Position numbers and translations under genes: made by a program. From NCBI GenBank assembly GCA_036676195.1, contig JAKFDK010000141.1, positions 1 to 38,109 of the forward strand: a stretch of DNA of 38,109 nt. Reading direction: 5' to 3'. Origin of the DNA: JAKFDK01 sp036676195. Lineage in GTDB: Bacteria; Bacillota; Sulfobacillia; Symbiobacteriales; ZC4RG38. Below, piece by piece: positions 1 to 7,952 of the stretch. Position 1 is the first letter of the stretch. Every line of letters begins with the position of its first letter. Under the pieces are notes generated by a model, which was given only the letters and a program-made list of their open reading frames with translations, did not search any database and had not been told where the DNA came from.

Positions 1-922
1 GAACCTTCACCACTTGAGAGTCTTTCAAGCCGTTGCTCAGACAGAGAATTTCTCGCATGCCGCACAACACCTGTACATCAGCCAGCCGGCCGTTTCAGTG
101 CAAGTGCGGCGACTGGAACAGGCACTGGGCGTGCCACTGGTCGAAGTCTACGGCCGGCGTGTCCATCTAACGGAAGCAGGGGAGCGGCTAAAAGATTTCG
201 CTGACCAAATCCTGCGCCTGGAACGAGACGCGGAAGAGGCCATGTCTGAGTTCCAGGACCCCAATAAGGGGCACATTCGCGTCGGGGCCAGTACCACTCC
301 GGGGACCTATTTGCTCCCCAGGGCAACAGGCGCATTCCGCCGGCAGTATCCCGGTGTTCAGATTAGCCTGGAACTGGGTAACACCCGCGCAATGGAAGAA
401 AAACTGCTCGTAAACGATTTGGACTTGGGAATCGTGGGGGAAGACTTGACCGGTGAGGATGGCTTGCTGTTAGAGCCGTGGGTCACGGACCGAATGGTGA
501 TCATTGCACCACCTGATCATGAACTGCTACAGGCCGGTCCGATTTCGCCAGAACGACTGCTGGGCGAACCCTTTATTCTCCGAGAACCCGGTTCGAGCAC
601 CCGTGAAGTCTTTATGGCCCAGATTAAGACCCTGGGCCAGGAGGTTGTCCGGATTCTTGAGTTGGCCAACACCGAGGCGGTGAAGGAGGCCGTCGCAGCA
701 GGGCTGGGACTGGCCGTGGTCTCACAGCTTGCGGTCCAGACAGACCTGCGAGTCCGGCGTCTGGCGGTCTTGAACGTGCCCGCCCTGCGGTTGGAGCGCA
801 AGTTACACCTTGTCCGCCACCGGAGCAAGCGCCTTTCGCTGGCGGGCAGCGCCTTCTTGCGCTTCCTGCGGGAGTTCGGAGTGTCCCTCACTACCGCGTC
901 CGCAGGACCAGCCGGTCCTTGA
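1..922 (+). CDS. LysR-family transcriptional regulator (5' edge partial)
   Basis: DNA-binding regulator of the CysB/CysL/YeiE-like LysR group. The frame is open from base 2 and reads N-L-H-H-L-R-V-F, the usual LysR opening; base 1 (g) is most likely the last base of the ATG, so only two bases are missing. The TTG at 14 would cut off the conserved start and is not the true start. Residues ~1-60 are the winged HTH (S-H-A-A-Q-H-L, then S-Q-P-A-V-S recognition helix); residues ~90-295 are the periplasmic-binding-like effector domain. It converges on a YeiH-type exporter gene. In E. coli the LysR gene yeiE neighbours yeiH, so regulation of that exporter or its operon is a fair inference. The effector is unknown. 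Confidence 0.93.
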   Translation, partial: NLHHLRVFQAVAQTENFSHAAQHLYISQPAVSVQVRRLEQALGVPLVEVYGRRVHLTEAGERLKDFADQILRLERDAEEAMSEFQDPNKGHIRVGASTTPGTYLLPRATGAFRRQYPGVQISLELGNTRAMEEKLLVNDLDLGIVGEDLTGEDGLLLEPWVTDRMVIIAPPDHELLQAGPISPERLLGEPFILREPGSSTREVFMAQIKTLGQEVVRILELANTEAVKEAVAAGLGLAVVSQLAVQTDLRVRRLAVLNVPALRLERKLHLVRHRSKRLSLAGSAFLRFLREFGVSLTTASAGPAGP

Positions 923-934
923 CCAATCAAGAGA

Positions 935-967
935 ACCAGCGCCCCGGTACAAGACCGGGGCGCTGGT
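935..967. terminator. Bidirectional terminator hairpin
   Basis: A perfect 14-bp stem (935-948 with 954-967) and a 5-nt loop sit between the stops of two convergent genes, 12 nt after the LysR stop and 11 nt after the exporter stop. There is no long T run on either side, so termination strength is uncertain. Confidence 0.75.
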
Positions 968-978
968 GGTTTCGGGAC

Positions 979-2013
979 TCAGAGTTGACCGGTCAGGCCC
1001 TGCACGACCAGACTCGTACCGGAGACGGTGAGCCAGAGCAGGAACCCGAAGAGAATGGGCCGGGGACCGGTCTGTACCATCTGCCGGAAATCGGCCGACA
1101 GGCCCACGGCTGCCAGGGCAACAACAATCAGGAACCGACCGGCTGCCGTGGCGCCCCGGATTGCCGTATCCGGAAGCACCCCCAGGGTATGGAGCAGGGC
1201 GGCGACCAGGAACCAGACGATAAACCAGGGGATGAGCCGCCGCACCTGCATCGGGGCACCGCTGCCGTGGGCCGGTCGGGGTCGTCCGGCCCGGAAGGCT
1301 GCCAGAATCAGGGCAATGGGGATAATGAGGGTGCTGCGGGTCAGCTTGACCACGGTGGCGTACACGCCGGCCTCCTGCCCGTAGGCGTAGGCCACTGCCA
1401 CCACAGACGAGGTATCGTTGACGGCGGTGCCGGCCCAGAGGCCGAAGGCGTGCGCGCTCAACCCGAGCAGATGCCCCAGGGGTGGAAAAAGCACCACCGC
1501 GCAGATATTAAAAGCAAACACCGCCGACACCGCATACGCCACTTCGCGCTCCTCTGCCTCGACCACCGGCGAGACCGCCGCGATGGCTGAGGCACCGCAG
1601 ATGGCCGTGCCCACCCCGATCAGCGTGGTCAGGTTACCCGGAATCCGCAGGACCTGCCCCAGGCCCCAGGCGGCGACCAGACATGCTGCCAGCGTGCTGA
1701 GCATAACCGCCAGCGAACTGGCGCCGGTCGTAATGATCTGGTCCAGGCTGAGGCCGGCTCCGAGTAGTATAATGGCGTACTGCAGAACGCGCTTGGCACC
1801 GTAAGTGACACCAGGGTTGAATACGGGTCCGATCCGGCCGGTCGCCTGCACCAGCAAGCCCAGGCTGAGGCCGAAGACCGGCCCTCCCACCAGGGGGAAC
1901 CTGGTGCCCAGCACGGTGGACACAGCCGCCAGGCCGAGGCCGAGCGCCAGGCCGGGTATCCGGGCAGTCGCGGCCGAAGCAGGGGAATCCGCAGATTGTG
2001 GCGTGGAACTCAC
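979..2013 (-). CDS. YeiH-family (UPF0324/PSE) putative sulfate/sulfite exporter
   Basis: Polytopic inner-membrane protein of 344 aa with about ten hydrophobic segments. It matches the YeiH family by the conserved stretches G-A-G-L-S-L, T-A-I-C-G-A-S-A-I and G-T-A-V-N-D-T-S-S-V. The family is classed as putative sulfate exporters, but its substrate is largely unproven. The frame is open to a GTG at 2052, but AAAGGAG lies 7 nt before an internal GTG at 2013, which is taken as the start. It is the last gene of a minus-strand operon with a sulfonate-type importer and an AprA/ferredoxin-like redox pair. This suggests export of sulfite or sulfate released from an imported organosulfur compound (inference). 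Confidence 0.88.
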   Translation of the reverse strand: MSSTPQSADSPASAATARIPGLALGLGLAAVSTVLGTRFPLVGGPVFGLSLGLLVQATGRIGPVFNPGVTYGAKRVLQYAIILLGAGLSLDQIITTGASSLAVMLSTLAACLVAAWGLGQVLRIPGNLTTLIGVGTAICGASAIAAVSPVVEAEEREVAYAVSAVFAFNICAVVLFPPLGHLLGLSAHAFGLWAGTAVNDTSSVVAVAYAYGQEAGVYATVVKLTRSTLIIPIALILAAFRAGRPRPAHGSGAPMQVRRLIPWFIVWFLVAALLHTLGVLPDTAIRGATAAGRFLIVVALAAVGLSADFRQMVQTGPRPILFGFLLWLTVSGTSLVVQGLTGQL

Positions 2014-2056
2014 GGTGGCGCTCCTTTCGACCTGATCACAGTTGCCTTGCACCTGA

Positions 2057-2845
2057 TCACCGGTAATGGAACCACCGGCGCTCCAGTTCTGTCAGCAAGG
2101 TGTTCAGTACCAGGCCAAGGATCGAAATGACGATGATCCCGGCAAACATCTCGGGAGTACGAAAAGTACGTTCTGCATCAATGATCATGTAACCGATGCC
2201 GTTCGGTGACGCTACCATTTCGCTGGCCACCAGCACCACCAGGGCAATGCCTGTACTGATCCGTACCCCGGCAAAGATCTTCGGCAGGGCGGCCGGAAGC
2301 AGGATTTTGCGAAAAAAGTCGAAGCCCCGGATGCCCATGACCCGTGCTGCCTTCACCAGCAAAGGGTTGATCTCCACCACACCCAGGATGGTGTTGATCA
2401 AGATGGACCAGAAACAGCCGTAAGCAATGACGAACAGTTTGGAGGCGCTGCCGATCCCGAACCAGAGCATGGCCAGCGGGACGATGGTAATTGGGGGCAC
2501 CGGACGGAGCAACTCCAGCAGGGAACCCAGGTACTCCTTGGCGCCCGGGCTCCAGCCGACCCACATCCCGGTGGGTACTGCCAGTACCAGCGCAATCAGG
2601 AAGCCACCGCCTGCCCGCAGCATACTGGGGCCCAGATGACGGACCAGTTCCCCGGACCGTATGGTTTCCCAGAGGGCCTGAAGAACCTCCGAAAAGGCAG
2701 GCAGCAGCAGTCGGTCAATCCACCCGGCCCTGACAGACGCCTCCCACAGCACGATTGCGGTGACCGGCAAGATCGCCCGCCGCACCCAACCCCACCAGGG
2801 GGCCAACCCATTCCGGCGCAGCCGCCATTCAGTTGTAACGTCCAT
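2057..2845 (-). CDS. ABC transporter permease, SsuC/TauC-like
   Basis: Inner-membrane permease (262 aa, six predicted helices) of the nitrate/sulfonate/taurine importer family. The EAA loop is visible near residues 155-185 (V-K-A-A-R-V-M-G, then K-I-L-L-P-A-A-L-P-K-I-F). The ATG at 2845 is preceded by GAGGAG about 9 nt upstream and is preferred to the longer frame from 2899. It overlaps the end of the ATPase gene by 17 nt, so the two are translationally coupled. It works with the ATPase and the binding lipoprotein encoded just upstream. Substrate specificity (sulfonate, taurine, pyrimidine precursor) cannot be read from a permease. Confidence 0.9.
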   Translation of the reverse strand: MDVTTEWRLRRNGLAPWWGWVRRAILPVTAIVLWEASVRAGWIDRLLLPAFSEVLQALWETIRSGELVRHLGPSMLRAGGGFLIALVLAVPTGMWVGWSPGAKEYLGSLLELLRPVPPITIVPLAMLWFGIGSASKLFVIAYGCFWSILINTILGVVEINPLLVKAARVMGIRGFDFFRKILLPAALPKIFAGVRISTGIALVVLVASEMVASPNGIGYMIIDAERTFRTPEMFAGIIVISILGLVLNTLLTELERRWFHYR

Positions 2846-3611
2846 GGGGTGGGAGCTCCTCTGCAAGCAAATTGTAAATCTGGGCACGCCACTGGCCAAA
2901 CCTGGCAGTGGACCGGAATTCCGGCGTGCGCGGGTAGGGCTCGTCGATCTGGATCTGGGCCTTGATCTGGCCGGGGCGGGCGGTCATCACGACCACCCGC
3001 TGGGACATGAACACCGCCTCGTCGATGCTGTGAGTGACAAATACCATGGTGGTCCCCGTCCGCTGCCAGATCTGCAGCAGTTCAGTCTGTAGAATCTCCC
3101 GCATCTGGGCGTCCAGGGCGGCAAAGGGTTCGTCCAGCAGCAAGACCGCCGGCTCGGTTGCCAGGGCACGGGCCAGGGCCACCCGTTGCCGCATGCCGCC
3201 GGACAAATGGGCCGGGTAAGCCTGCTCAAAACCCTTCAGGCCCACCATGTGGATGTACTGACGCACCCGCTCCTGCAGCTTTTCCGGCTCCCGGAGGTGG
3301 CCTTCCAGCGGCAGCCCGACGTTACCCGACACCGTTCGCCAGGGAAGCAGGGCGTAGTCCTGAAACACGACACTGCGTTGCCGGTCGGCATCGGTCACCG
3401 GTTGGCCGTTACAGCGAATTCCGCCGGCATCGGCCCGTTCCAACCCGGCAATCATGAACAGCAAGGTGCTTTTGCCGCACCCGCTCGGACCCAACAGGCT
3501 GACGAATTCACCGCTGCCGATGGATAACGAAATGCTGCGGAGGGCTTCGACCCCGGGGCCCCGGCTGGTTTCGTACCGTTTTTGTACCTCATGGATGTCA
3601 ATCAACGCCAA
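2829..3611 (-). CDS. ABC transporter ATP-binding protein, SsuB/TauB-like
   Basis: Cytoplasmic ATPase (260 aa) powering the SsuABC-like importer. It shows a Walker A (G-P-S-G-C-G-K-S-T), Q-loop (V-F-Q-D-Y-A-L-L-P-W), signature L-S-G-G-M-R-Q-R, Walker B L-L-L-D-E-P-F-A-A-L-D and an H-loop in V-T-H-S-I-D-E-A. The P-W after the Q-loop is typical of the nitrate/sulfonate/taurine subfamily. The frame opens at a GTG at 3629, but AAGGAGG lies inside that extension and ends 8 nt before a TTG at 3611. The TTG is therefore taken as the start. It sits between the binding-protein and permease genes. Confidence 0.92.
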   Translation of the reverse strand: MALIDIHEVQKRYETSRGPGVEALRSISLSIGSGEFVSLLGPSGCGKSTLLFMIAGLERADAGGIRCNGQPVTDADRQRSVVFQDYALLPWRTVSGNVGLPLEGHLREPEKLQERVRQYIHMVGLKGFEQAYPAHLSGGMRQRVALARALATEPAVLLLDEPFAALDAQMREILQTELLQIWQRTGTTMVFVTHSIDEAVFMSQRVVVMTARPGQIKAQIQIDEPYPRTPEFRSTARFGQWRAQIYNLLAEELPPHGRYN

Positions 3612-3670
3612 GGGGCGTTCCTCCTTCACACAGCCTGTCTGCTGGTGCCCAATCCGGAAGGTGCTCCGTC

Positions 3671-4738
3671 TCAGGGCAAAAAGCTGGTGGAGGTTACGGC
3701 TTTCAGGTCAACCGGCTTGTCCACTAACTTGGCGGTTTCCAGCCAGGTCAGCAATTCCTTGTAAGCCGCCAGATCAAGCGTTCCCTTGGGGTTGAGCTGC
3801 TCCCTCGGCATTGCCTTGAGCAGGGCCAGATCCAACTTGAACTGTTCGCTGGCGATGGTCAGCGCCTCGTCCGGGTGGTCGTTGATCCATTGCACCGCTT
3901 CCAGGTAGCCCTTCAAAAAGCGCTTGACCGCATCTGGCTGAGCGGCGACAAAGTCCTTGTGGAAGGCTACAAGACCCACGGGCAGCCCGCTCGCCGGGTG
4001 GAACTCGGTCATGTCGCTGAGCACCCGCACCTCCAGGTTCTTCTTGGCGGAAGTGACATAGGGCTCATAGGCGGCGATGGCGTCGACCTTGTCGGCCTTC
4101 AGCATGGCGGCCATTTGCGGGAAGGGGATTTCAACGAAGGTAACGTCCTTCTCGGCCAGCCCCTGGGAGGTCAGCACGCGCGCCCTCACCAGGACATCCT
4201 CCAGGGAGCCACGGGTGTTAACCGCAAGGATCTTGCCTTTGAGGTCGGCCAGTTTTTGGACCGGCGAGTCCTTTTTGACCACGATCCCCTGTGTGGGGCT
4301 GCCCTTGATAATGGTGGCATTGCCGGCTACCCCGACCAGGCTGGCGCCGCGGCTGACGGCGAGCAGGAACGGGACACTGCCCGTGGAGCCGCCATCAAAA
4401 CTCTTGGCGATGATACCTTCAAGCACTTTGGCGCCACCGGCGACGCGGGTCAGTTCCACCTTGACACCGTGTTTCTCGTAAAAGCCCTTTTCCTGTGCGA
4501 CTACAGCCGGCAACTGATTCGTGGTAGGCAGGTAGCTGTACCGTACGACCGGGGCAGGCTGTTCCGGTTTACTGGCCGGCGGCGCGGCCTGTGGCTGGTT
4601 GGCAGCAGGCGTCGCCTGGCTGCCGGTGGCTGCCGGTGCCTGCTGACCACACCCGGCCGCCACCAGTGACAACGCCAGCAGCAGACAGGTGGCCAGATTC
4701 CTCCCGGTCCGGGCCTGTGGGACGGCTTGCAGGGACAT
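3671..4738 (-). CDS. Substrate-binding lipoprotein, SsuA/NMT1-like
   Basis: Extracellular membrane-anchored binding protein (355 aa) of the importer encoded downstream. The N-terminus is a lipoprotein signal (hydrophobic core, then A-A-G-C lipobox at Cys30) followed by an Ala/Pro/Gln linker to about residue 63. The bilobed SsuA/NMT1 domain follows, with Q-L-P-A-V-V-A-Q-E-K-G-F-Y and a Y-E-P-Y hinge region near residue 220. Such proteins bind sulfonates, taurine, nitrate or thiamine precursors. The nearby YeiH exporter and AprA-like enzyme favour a sulfur compound, but this is inference. GAGGGGG precedes the ATG. Confidence 0.9.
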   Translation of the reverse strand: MSLQAVPQARTGRNLATCLLLALSLVAAGCGQQAPAATGSQATPAANQPQAAPPASKPEQPAPVVRYSYLPTTNQLPAVVAQEKGFYEKHGVKVELTRVAGGAKVLEGIIAKSFDGGSTGSVPFLLAVSRGASLVGVAGNATIIKGSPTQGIVVKKDSPVQKLADLKGKILAVNTRGSLEDVLVRARVLTSQGLAEKDVTFVEIPFPQMAAMLKADKVDAIAAYEPYVTSAKKNLEVRVLSDMTEFHPASGLPVGLVAFHKDFVAAQPDAVKRFLKGYLEAVQWINDHPDEALTIASEQFKLDLALLKAMPREQLNPKGTLDLAAYKELLTWLETAKLVDKPVDLKAVTSTSFLP

Positions 4739-4752
4739 TGTAAATTACCCCC

Positions 4753-5034
4753 TCAGGTGTCGAGATTCGGAAGCTTCAGCGAATTTGGATGCCATTGCAT
4801 GTCCAGCATGTCCTTGGGAAACTCGTAGTAAATCGCATCCGTGGGACAATCCAGCCGGCAGACCCCACAGTGCCAACATTCGTCACCGTGTTTAACCAGA
4901 ATTTCCTTGATCACCTGTCGGCCCAGCACCTGAACCGGTTCCGGGCGGTCGACCGTATGGAACACATCGGTCGGGCAGCGCCGGTCGCAAATCTCACATC
5001 CGATACACCGTTCGGCCATAATGACTGGTGGCAC
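4753..5034 (-). CDS. 2[4Fe-4S] ferredoxin-like protein, AprB-like partner
   Basis: Small electron carrier (93 aa) with two complete cluster motifs, C-I-G-C-E-I-C-D-R-R-C-P near the N-terminus and C-W-H-C-G-V-C-R-L-D-C-P near the middle. It is very close to the flavoprotein gene (stop at 5048), so the two probably form an electron-transfer pair, as AprB does with AprA. An ATG-started frame to 5091 overlaps the flavoprotein. However, AAAGGGGG right after the flavoprotein stop lies about 6 nt before a GTG at 5034, which is chosen as start. The protein has few residues beyond the cluster region and lacks the long tail of classical AprB. Confidence 0.87.
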   Translation of the reverse strand: MPPVIMAERCIGCEICDRRCPTDVFHTVDRPEPVQVLGRQVIKEILVKHGDECWHCGVCRLDCPTDAIYYEFPKDMLDMQWHPNSLKLPNLDT

Positions 5035-5047
5035 CGGAATCCCCCTT

Positions 5048-6748
5048 TCAGGCAGGCGGAATCTCGTAGCTGAGAGGCCGGAAGGCGACATCCACGCCCA
5101 GTTCCCCGTTCCGGCGGCAGACCATCTGGCCTGTATACGCCTCGCTGGTTTCCGGGTAGTCCTTGCGGTTGAAATACACCCCGAAGCGCGATTCCTTGCG
5201 GTGCAGGGAGGCGTTGGTGGTCACCTTGGCGATCTGCCAGATGGTCCTGACCTCGTGGGCCCGCATCAGGTCGTGATAGTCGTTGGCGCCGATCGAGCTG
5301 AGCTGGTCATAGACGTTGTCAAGTATCCGGTCGGCCGAGACCAGACTGCTCTGCGTCCGAACGGGCCCCACGTTTTGCCACATGACCCGGGAAATTTCGT
5401 CCTCAATCTCGGTGTAGTGGCGGCCATTCTGCACTTGCAGTGGAGCAAAGGTAAACGCCTTCAGTTGGGCCACCTGGGCGGAGTCGGCGGTCGGGAGCGG
5501 TCCGGGGCGATCGGCCACCCAGCCGGCGGCCATCGTCCCCGCCCGCATGCCGCCGGCCGAGCTGAGGTGCAGGCAGCGGGTCTGGTCGGCACAGTCACCG
5601 GCGGCAAACACCCCCGGCAGCGTCGACATGCACTGGGGATCGATCATGATGCCACTGGCGCAGACCTCGGCCGGGCCGCTTTGCAGCCCTTCGGAAAACA
5701 TCACCTCCAGAGGCTCCCTGGTCAGGTCCCACCCCTGCTGCTGGATATAATCGGGCAGGGTATCCTTGTCGTACCCCAGCTGTTCCCGCAGATGGTTCAG
5801 TTCCCCGGGGTTCAGATGGCGGCAGTCCATATACACCGGGCCCCGGCCCTCCACAATCTCGGTCCAGACGCCCTCCACCACCTTGTAGCGTGGCGCCTTA
5901 TCCCCCATGGGGTGGTAGCGGGACATGAACTCTTCATGGTGGCCATTGATCAGCTTACCGCCCATGCCGGCCAGTGCGTTCAGACCGGCGGCGCTGAAGC
6001 CTTTGGGGATGACGGTCCACCGCATGTACTCCATATTGGCCAGGGCGGCCCCGGCCTGAAAGGCCAGCGCCTGTGCGGTCCCCGTGTCGGCCGGGCACTG
6101 CCAGGTATTGAACCGGTACGGGGTGTGGTTCATGAACAAACGGTTGGTGTTACCGGTAGCCAGTACAATGGCCTTGCCGGTGCAAATATGAAACTCGCCT
6201 GTGCGCACATGGAAGCCAACACAGCCGATCACTCGATCACCTTCGGTCAGCAGTCCGGTGACCACCACGTGGGCGAGCATGCGGGCTCCTAGCTTGCGGG
6301 CGTATTTGTACAGGTTGAACTTCAAGTGCTTGCCGTTAAAGTTGATCCAGTAGGTGCCGGGTGTGCCATACGACTGGGTGCGGTAATAGGAACCGTCGGG
6401 CTGGGTCAGGGGGCTGCCCACTTTGGCGTAGAGGGCCATGGTGGCATCGCGGCCACCCTTGCAGTAGACCTCGTTCTGTACCTGCAGGTCCACGGCACCG
6501 CGCGCAGCACGCCCCACCCACTCCAGAAAGCCCTCCCGGGTATCCCAGTCAGGACCTGTCTCCAGATAGGCCAGAAAGTGATCCACCCCACCGCCAATGG
6601 AGCCGCTGCGGGCGGGATCGGCCTTTTCCACCACCAACACGTCGGCTCCGGCCTCACAGGCCGAGATGGCGGCGTTGATCCCTGCATTCCCCCCGCCGAT
6701 GATCAGGACTTCGGCGCTGTGCACGTGTCCCAGATGTTCAGATTGCAT
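5048..6748 (-). CDS. FAD-dependent oxidoreductase, AprA/SdhA/FrdA-like flavoprotein
   Basis: Flavoprotein (566 aa) of the succinate dehydrogenase/fumarate reductase/adenylylsulfate reductase superfamily. The Rossmann dinucleotide site G-G-G-N-A-G is at residues ~17-23 and the acidic strand end V-V-E-K at ~40. The second FAD element (A-G-D-C-A-D-Q) lies near residue 390, and a C-terminal R-x-E-S-R plus D-Y-P is AprA/SdhA-like. There is no signal peptide, so it is cytoplasmic. The reaction is not deducible: it could be a desulfonation-type, APS-reductase-like or unrelated alpha-hydroxy/enoyl redox reaction. AGGGAGAT precedes the ATG. It is followed at once by the ferredoxin gene and then the importer genes. 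Confidence 0.85.
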   Translation of the reverse strand: MQSEHLGHVHSAEVLIIGGGNAGINAAISACEAGADVLVVEKADPARSGSIGGGVDHFLAYLETGPDWDTREGFLEWVGRAARGAVDLQVQNEVYCKGGRDATMALYAKVGSPLTQPDGSYYRTQSYGTPGTYWINFNGKHLKFNLYKYARKLGARMLAHVVVTGLLTEGDRVIGCVGFHVRTGEFHICTGKAIVLATGNTNRLFMNHTPYRFNTWQCPADTGTAQALAFQAGAALANMEYMRWTVIPKGFSAAGLNALAGMGGKLINGHHEEFMSRYHPMGDKAPRYKVVEGVWTEIVEGRGPVYMDCRHLNPGELNHLREQLGYDKDTLPDYIQQQGWDLTREPLEVMFSEGLQSGPAEVCASGIMIDPQCMSTLPGVFAAGDCADQTRCLHLSSAGGMRAGTMAAGWVADRPGPLPTADSAQVAQLKAFTFAPLQVQNGRHYTEIEDEISRVMWQNVGPVRTQSSLVSADRILDNVYDQLSSIGANDYHDLMRAHEVRTIWQIAKVTTNASLHRKESRFGVYFNRKDYPETSEAYTGQMVCRRNGELGVDVAFRPLSYEIPPA

Positions 6749-6777
6749 GCTTCATCTCCCTTTCACGGTTCTGTTCC

Positions 6778-7584
6778 CTACCAGCCCAGATGCCGGCTAA
6801 ATTCCTGAGCGGCTGTCACCACCAGCGGCGCGAGCCGGTAGCAATCGTCTTCAGTAATGCGCAGAGAAGGGGCGGAAATGCTGATGGCCGCCTGCACATG
6901 GCCTGCCGGATCAAAGATCGGCGCTGCCACAGAGAGGATATTGGCGTCGTGCTCCCCCAGGTTGGTGGCGAATCCTTGCTCCCGCACGTGCTCCAGGTGT
7001 TGGCGGAGACTCGCCGGGTCGGTCAGTGTCCGGGCAGTGAATGAGGGCAGGCGCAGGGTGGCCAGCCAGGTATCCAGGGCTTCCGGGGCCAGAAAGGCGG
7101 CAATGGCCTTCCCGATGCTGGAACAGTGAAAAGGGGCACGGGCGCCAACGCGGACCACTGTGCGCAGGGTGTGCACCGACTCAATGCGGTCGATATACAC
7201 GACCTGGGACCCGCTGAGGACGCCAAGATTGACAGTCTCGCCGGTCGTTTCGGCCAGCCCTTCCATGGTGGGGCGTGCAGCCTCTCGGATCCGGGCAACC
7301 GGGTCGGCCTGGCAGCCCAGGCTGTAAAGCTTGAGCGAGAGGCGGTATTTGCCTCTCTGTGTGGCCTGCGCGAGGTAGCCAAGATCCTGCAGGCTGGTTA
7401 ACAGGCGGTGGACGGTACTTCTGGTCAGCCCGGTTTTTGCCACCAATTCTCGTACGCCAATCTCTTTTGCAGCTGCCACGATTTCCAGAATCTGCATGGC
7501 CCGGGCCACCGACTGGATCGCAACGGCCTGGGCGGAATCCGTTTCCGGTTCCAACTCCGCGCTATCTGATGATTTGTCCCACAT
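6778..7584 (-). CDS. IclR-family transcriptional regulator
   Basis: Regulator (268 aa) with an N-terminal winged HTH at residues ~25-85 (A-K-T-G-L-T-R-S-T-V-H-R-L-L recognition helix) and an IclR effector domain at ~95-260, with the family's G-A-R-A-P-F-H-C-S-S-I-G-K-A signature. The frame extends to 7647, but the region before the ATG at 7584 is AT-rich and contains promoter-like DNA. GTGAG lies ahead of this ATG, so the shorter start is used. It is the first gene of the minus-strand operon (30 nt to the flavoprotein gene) and most likely governs it in response to the imported compound or a breakdown product. Confidence 0.9.
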   Translation of the reverse strand: MWDKSSDSAELEPETDSAQAVAIQSVARAMQILEIVAAAKEIGVRELVAKTGLTRSTVHRLLTSLQDLGYLAQATQRGKYRLSLKLYSLGCQADPVARIREAARPTMEGLAETTGETVNLGVLSGSQVVYIDRIESVHTLRTVVRVGARAPFHCSSIGKAIAAFLAPEALDTWLATLRLPSFTARTLTDPASLRQHLEHVREQGFATNLGEHDANILSVAAPIFDPAGHVQAAISISAPSLRITEDDCYRLAPLVVTAAQEFSRHLGW

Positions 7585-7952
7585 AGTGAAACTCACGTTC
7601 CTAATAGTGATTATGTGCTGATTGTATACCAAGAAGAATGCTGGCACAAGCTAGATTTGACAACTTAATCGGATGGGTCGGAATAGGTAGCCTGCTCTTG
7701 GGACGCAGGAAGCCCTGCGCACTCGCAGCGTGCAGGTACCTGGTTCAGCTACTGGGCAGGCGCGGCGAATCGAGCCGGGCTGGGCTTTGCCGGCGACGAT
7801 GGAGGAAGCACCGAAATATTCGTCGAATGTAACAGCTGGCATCTTGATGAATTATCGAACTCTGCCTGCGCGGCGGACGGCTGCGGACACTTGAGCACGG
7901 GCTGTGTGGCCGCTGTAGACTGCTTGTCCAACCTGGCTGGAGGTGTACATGT
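7585..7952. other. Divergent intergenic region, no gene seen
   Basis: About 370 nt between the divergent IclR and chemoreceptor genes. A consensus -35 (TTGACA, 7657-7662, plus strand) is present but lacks a good -10 at 17 nt. A 6-bp hairpin with a 4-nt loop (7704-7719) and a short palindrome near 7816 are visible. I see no open frame with a ribosome site and cannot match it to a known riboswitch. Confidence 0.5.

Noticed and set aside
5035..5091. Longer ferredoxin start overlapping the flavoprotein gene
   Set aside because: A strong ribosome site just after the flavoprotein stop fits the GTG at 5034 and not 5091.
7663..7850. Possible c-di-GMP or other riboswitch ahead of the soluble chemoreceptor
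   Set aside because: A small hairpin and a GGGACGCA word are present, but the conserved cores and paired regions of known classes could not be assembled.
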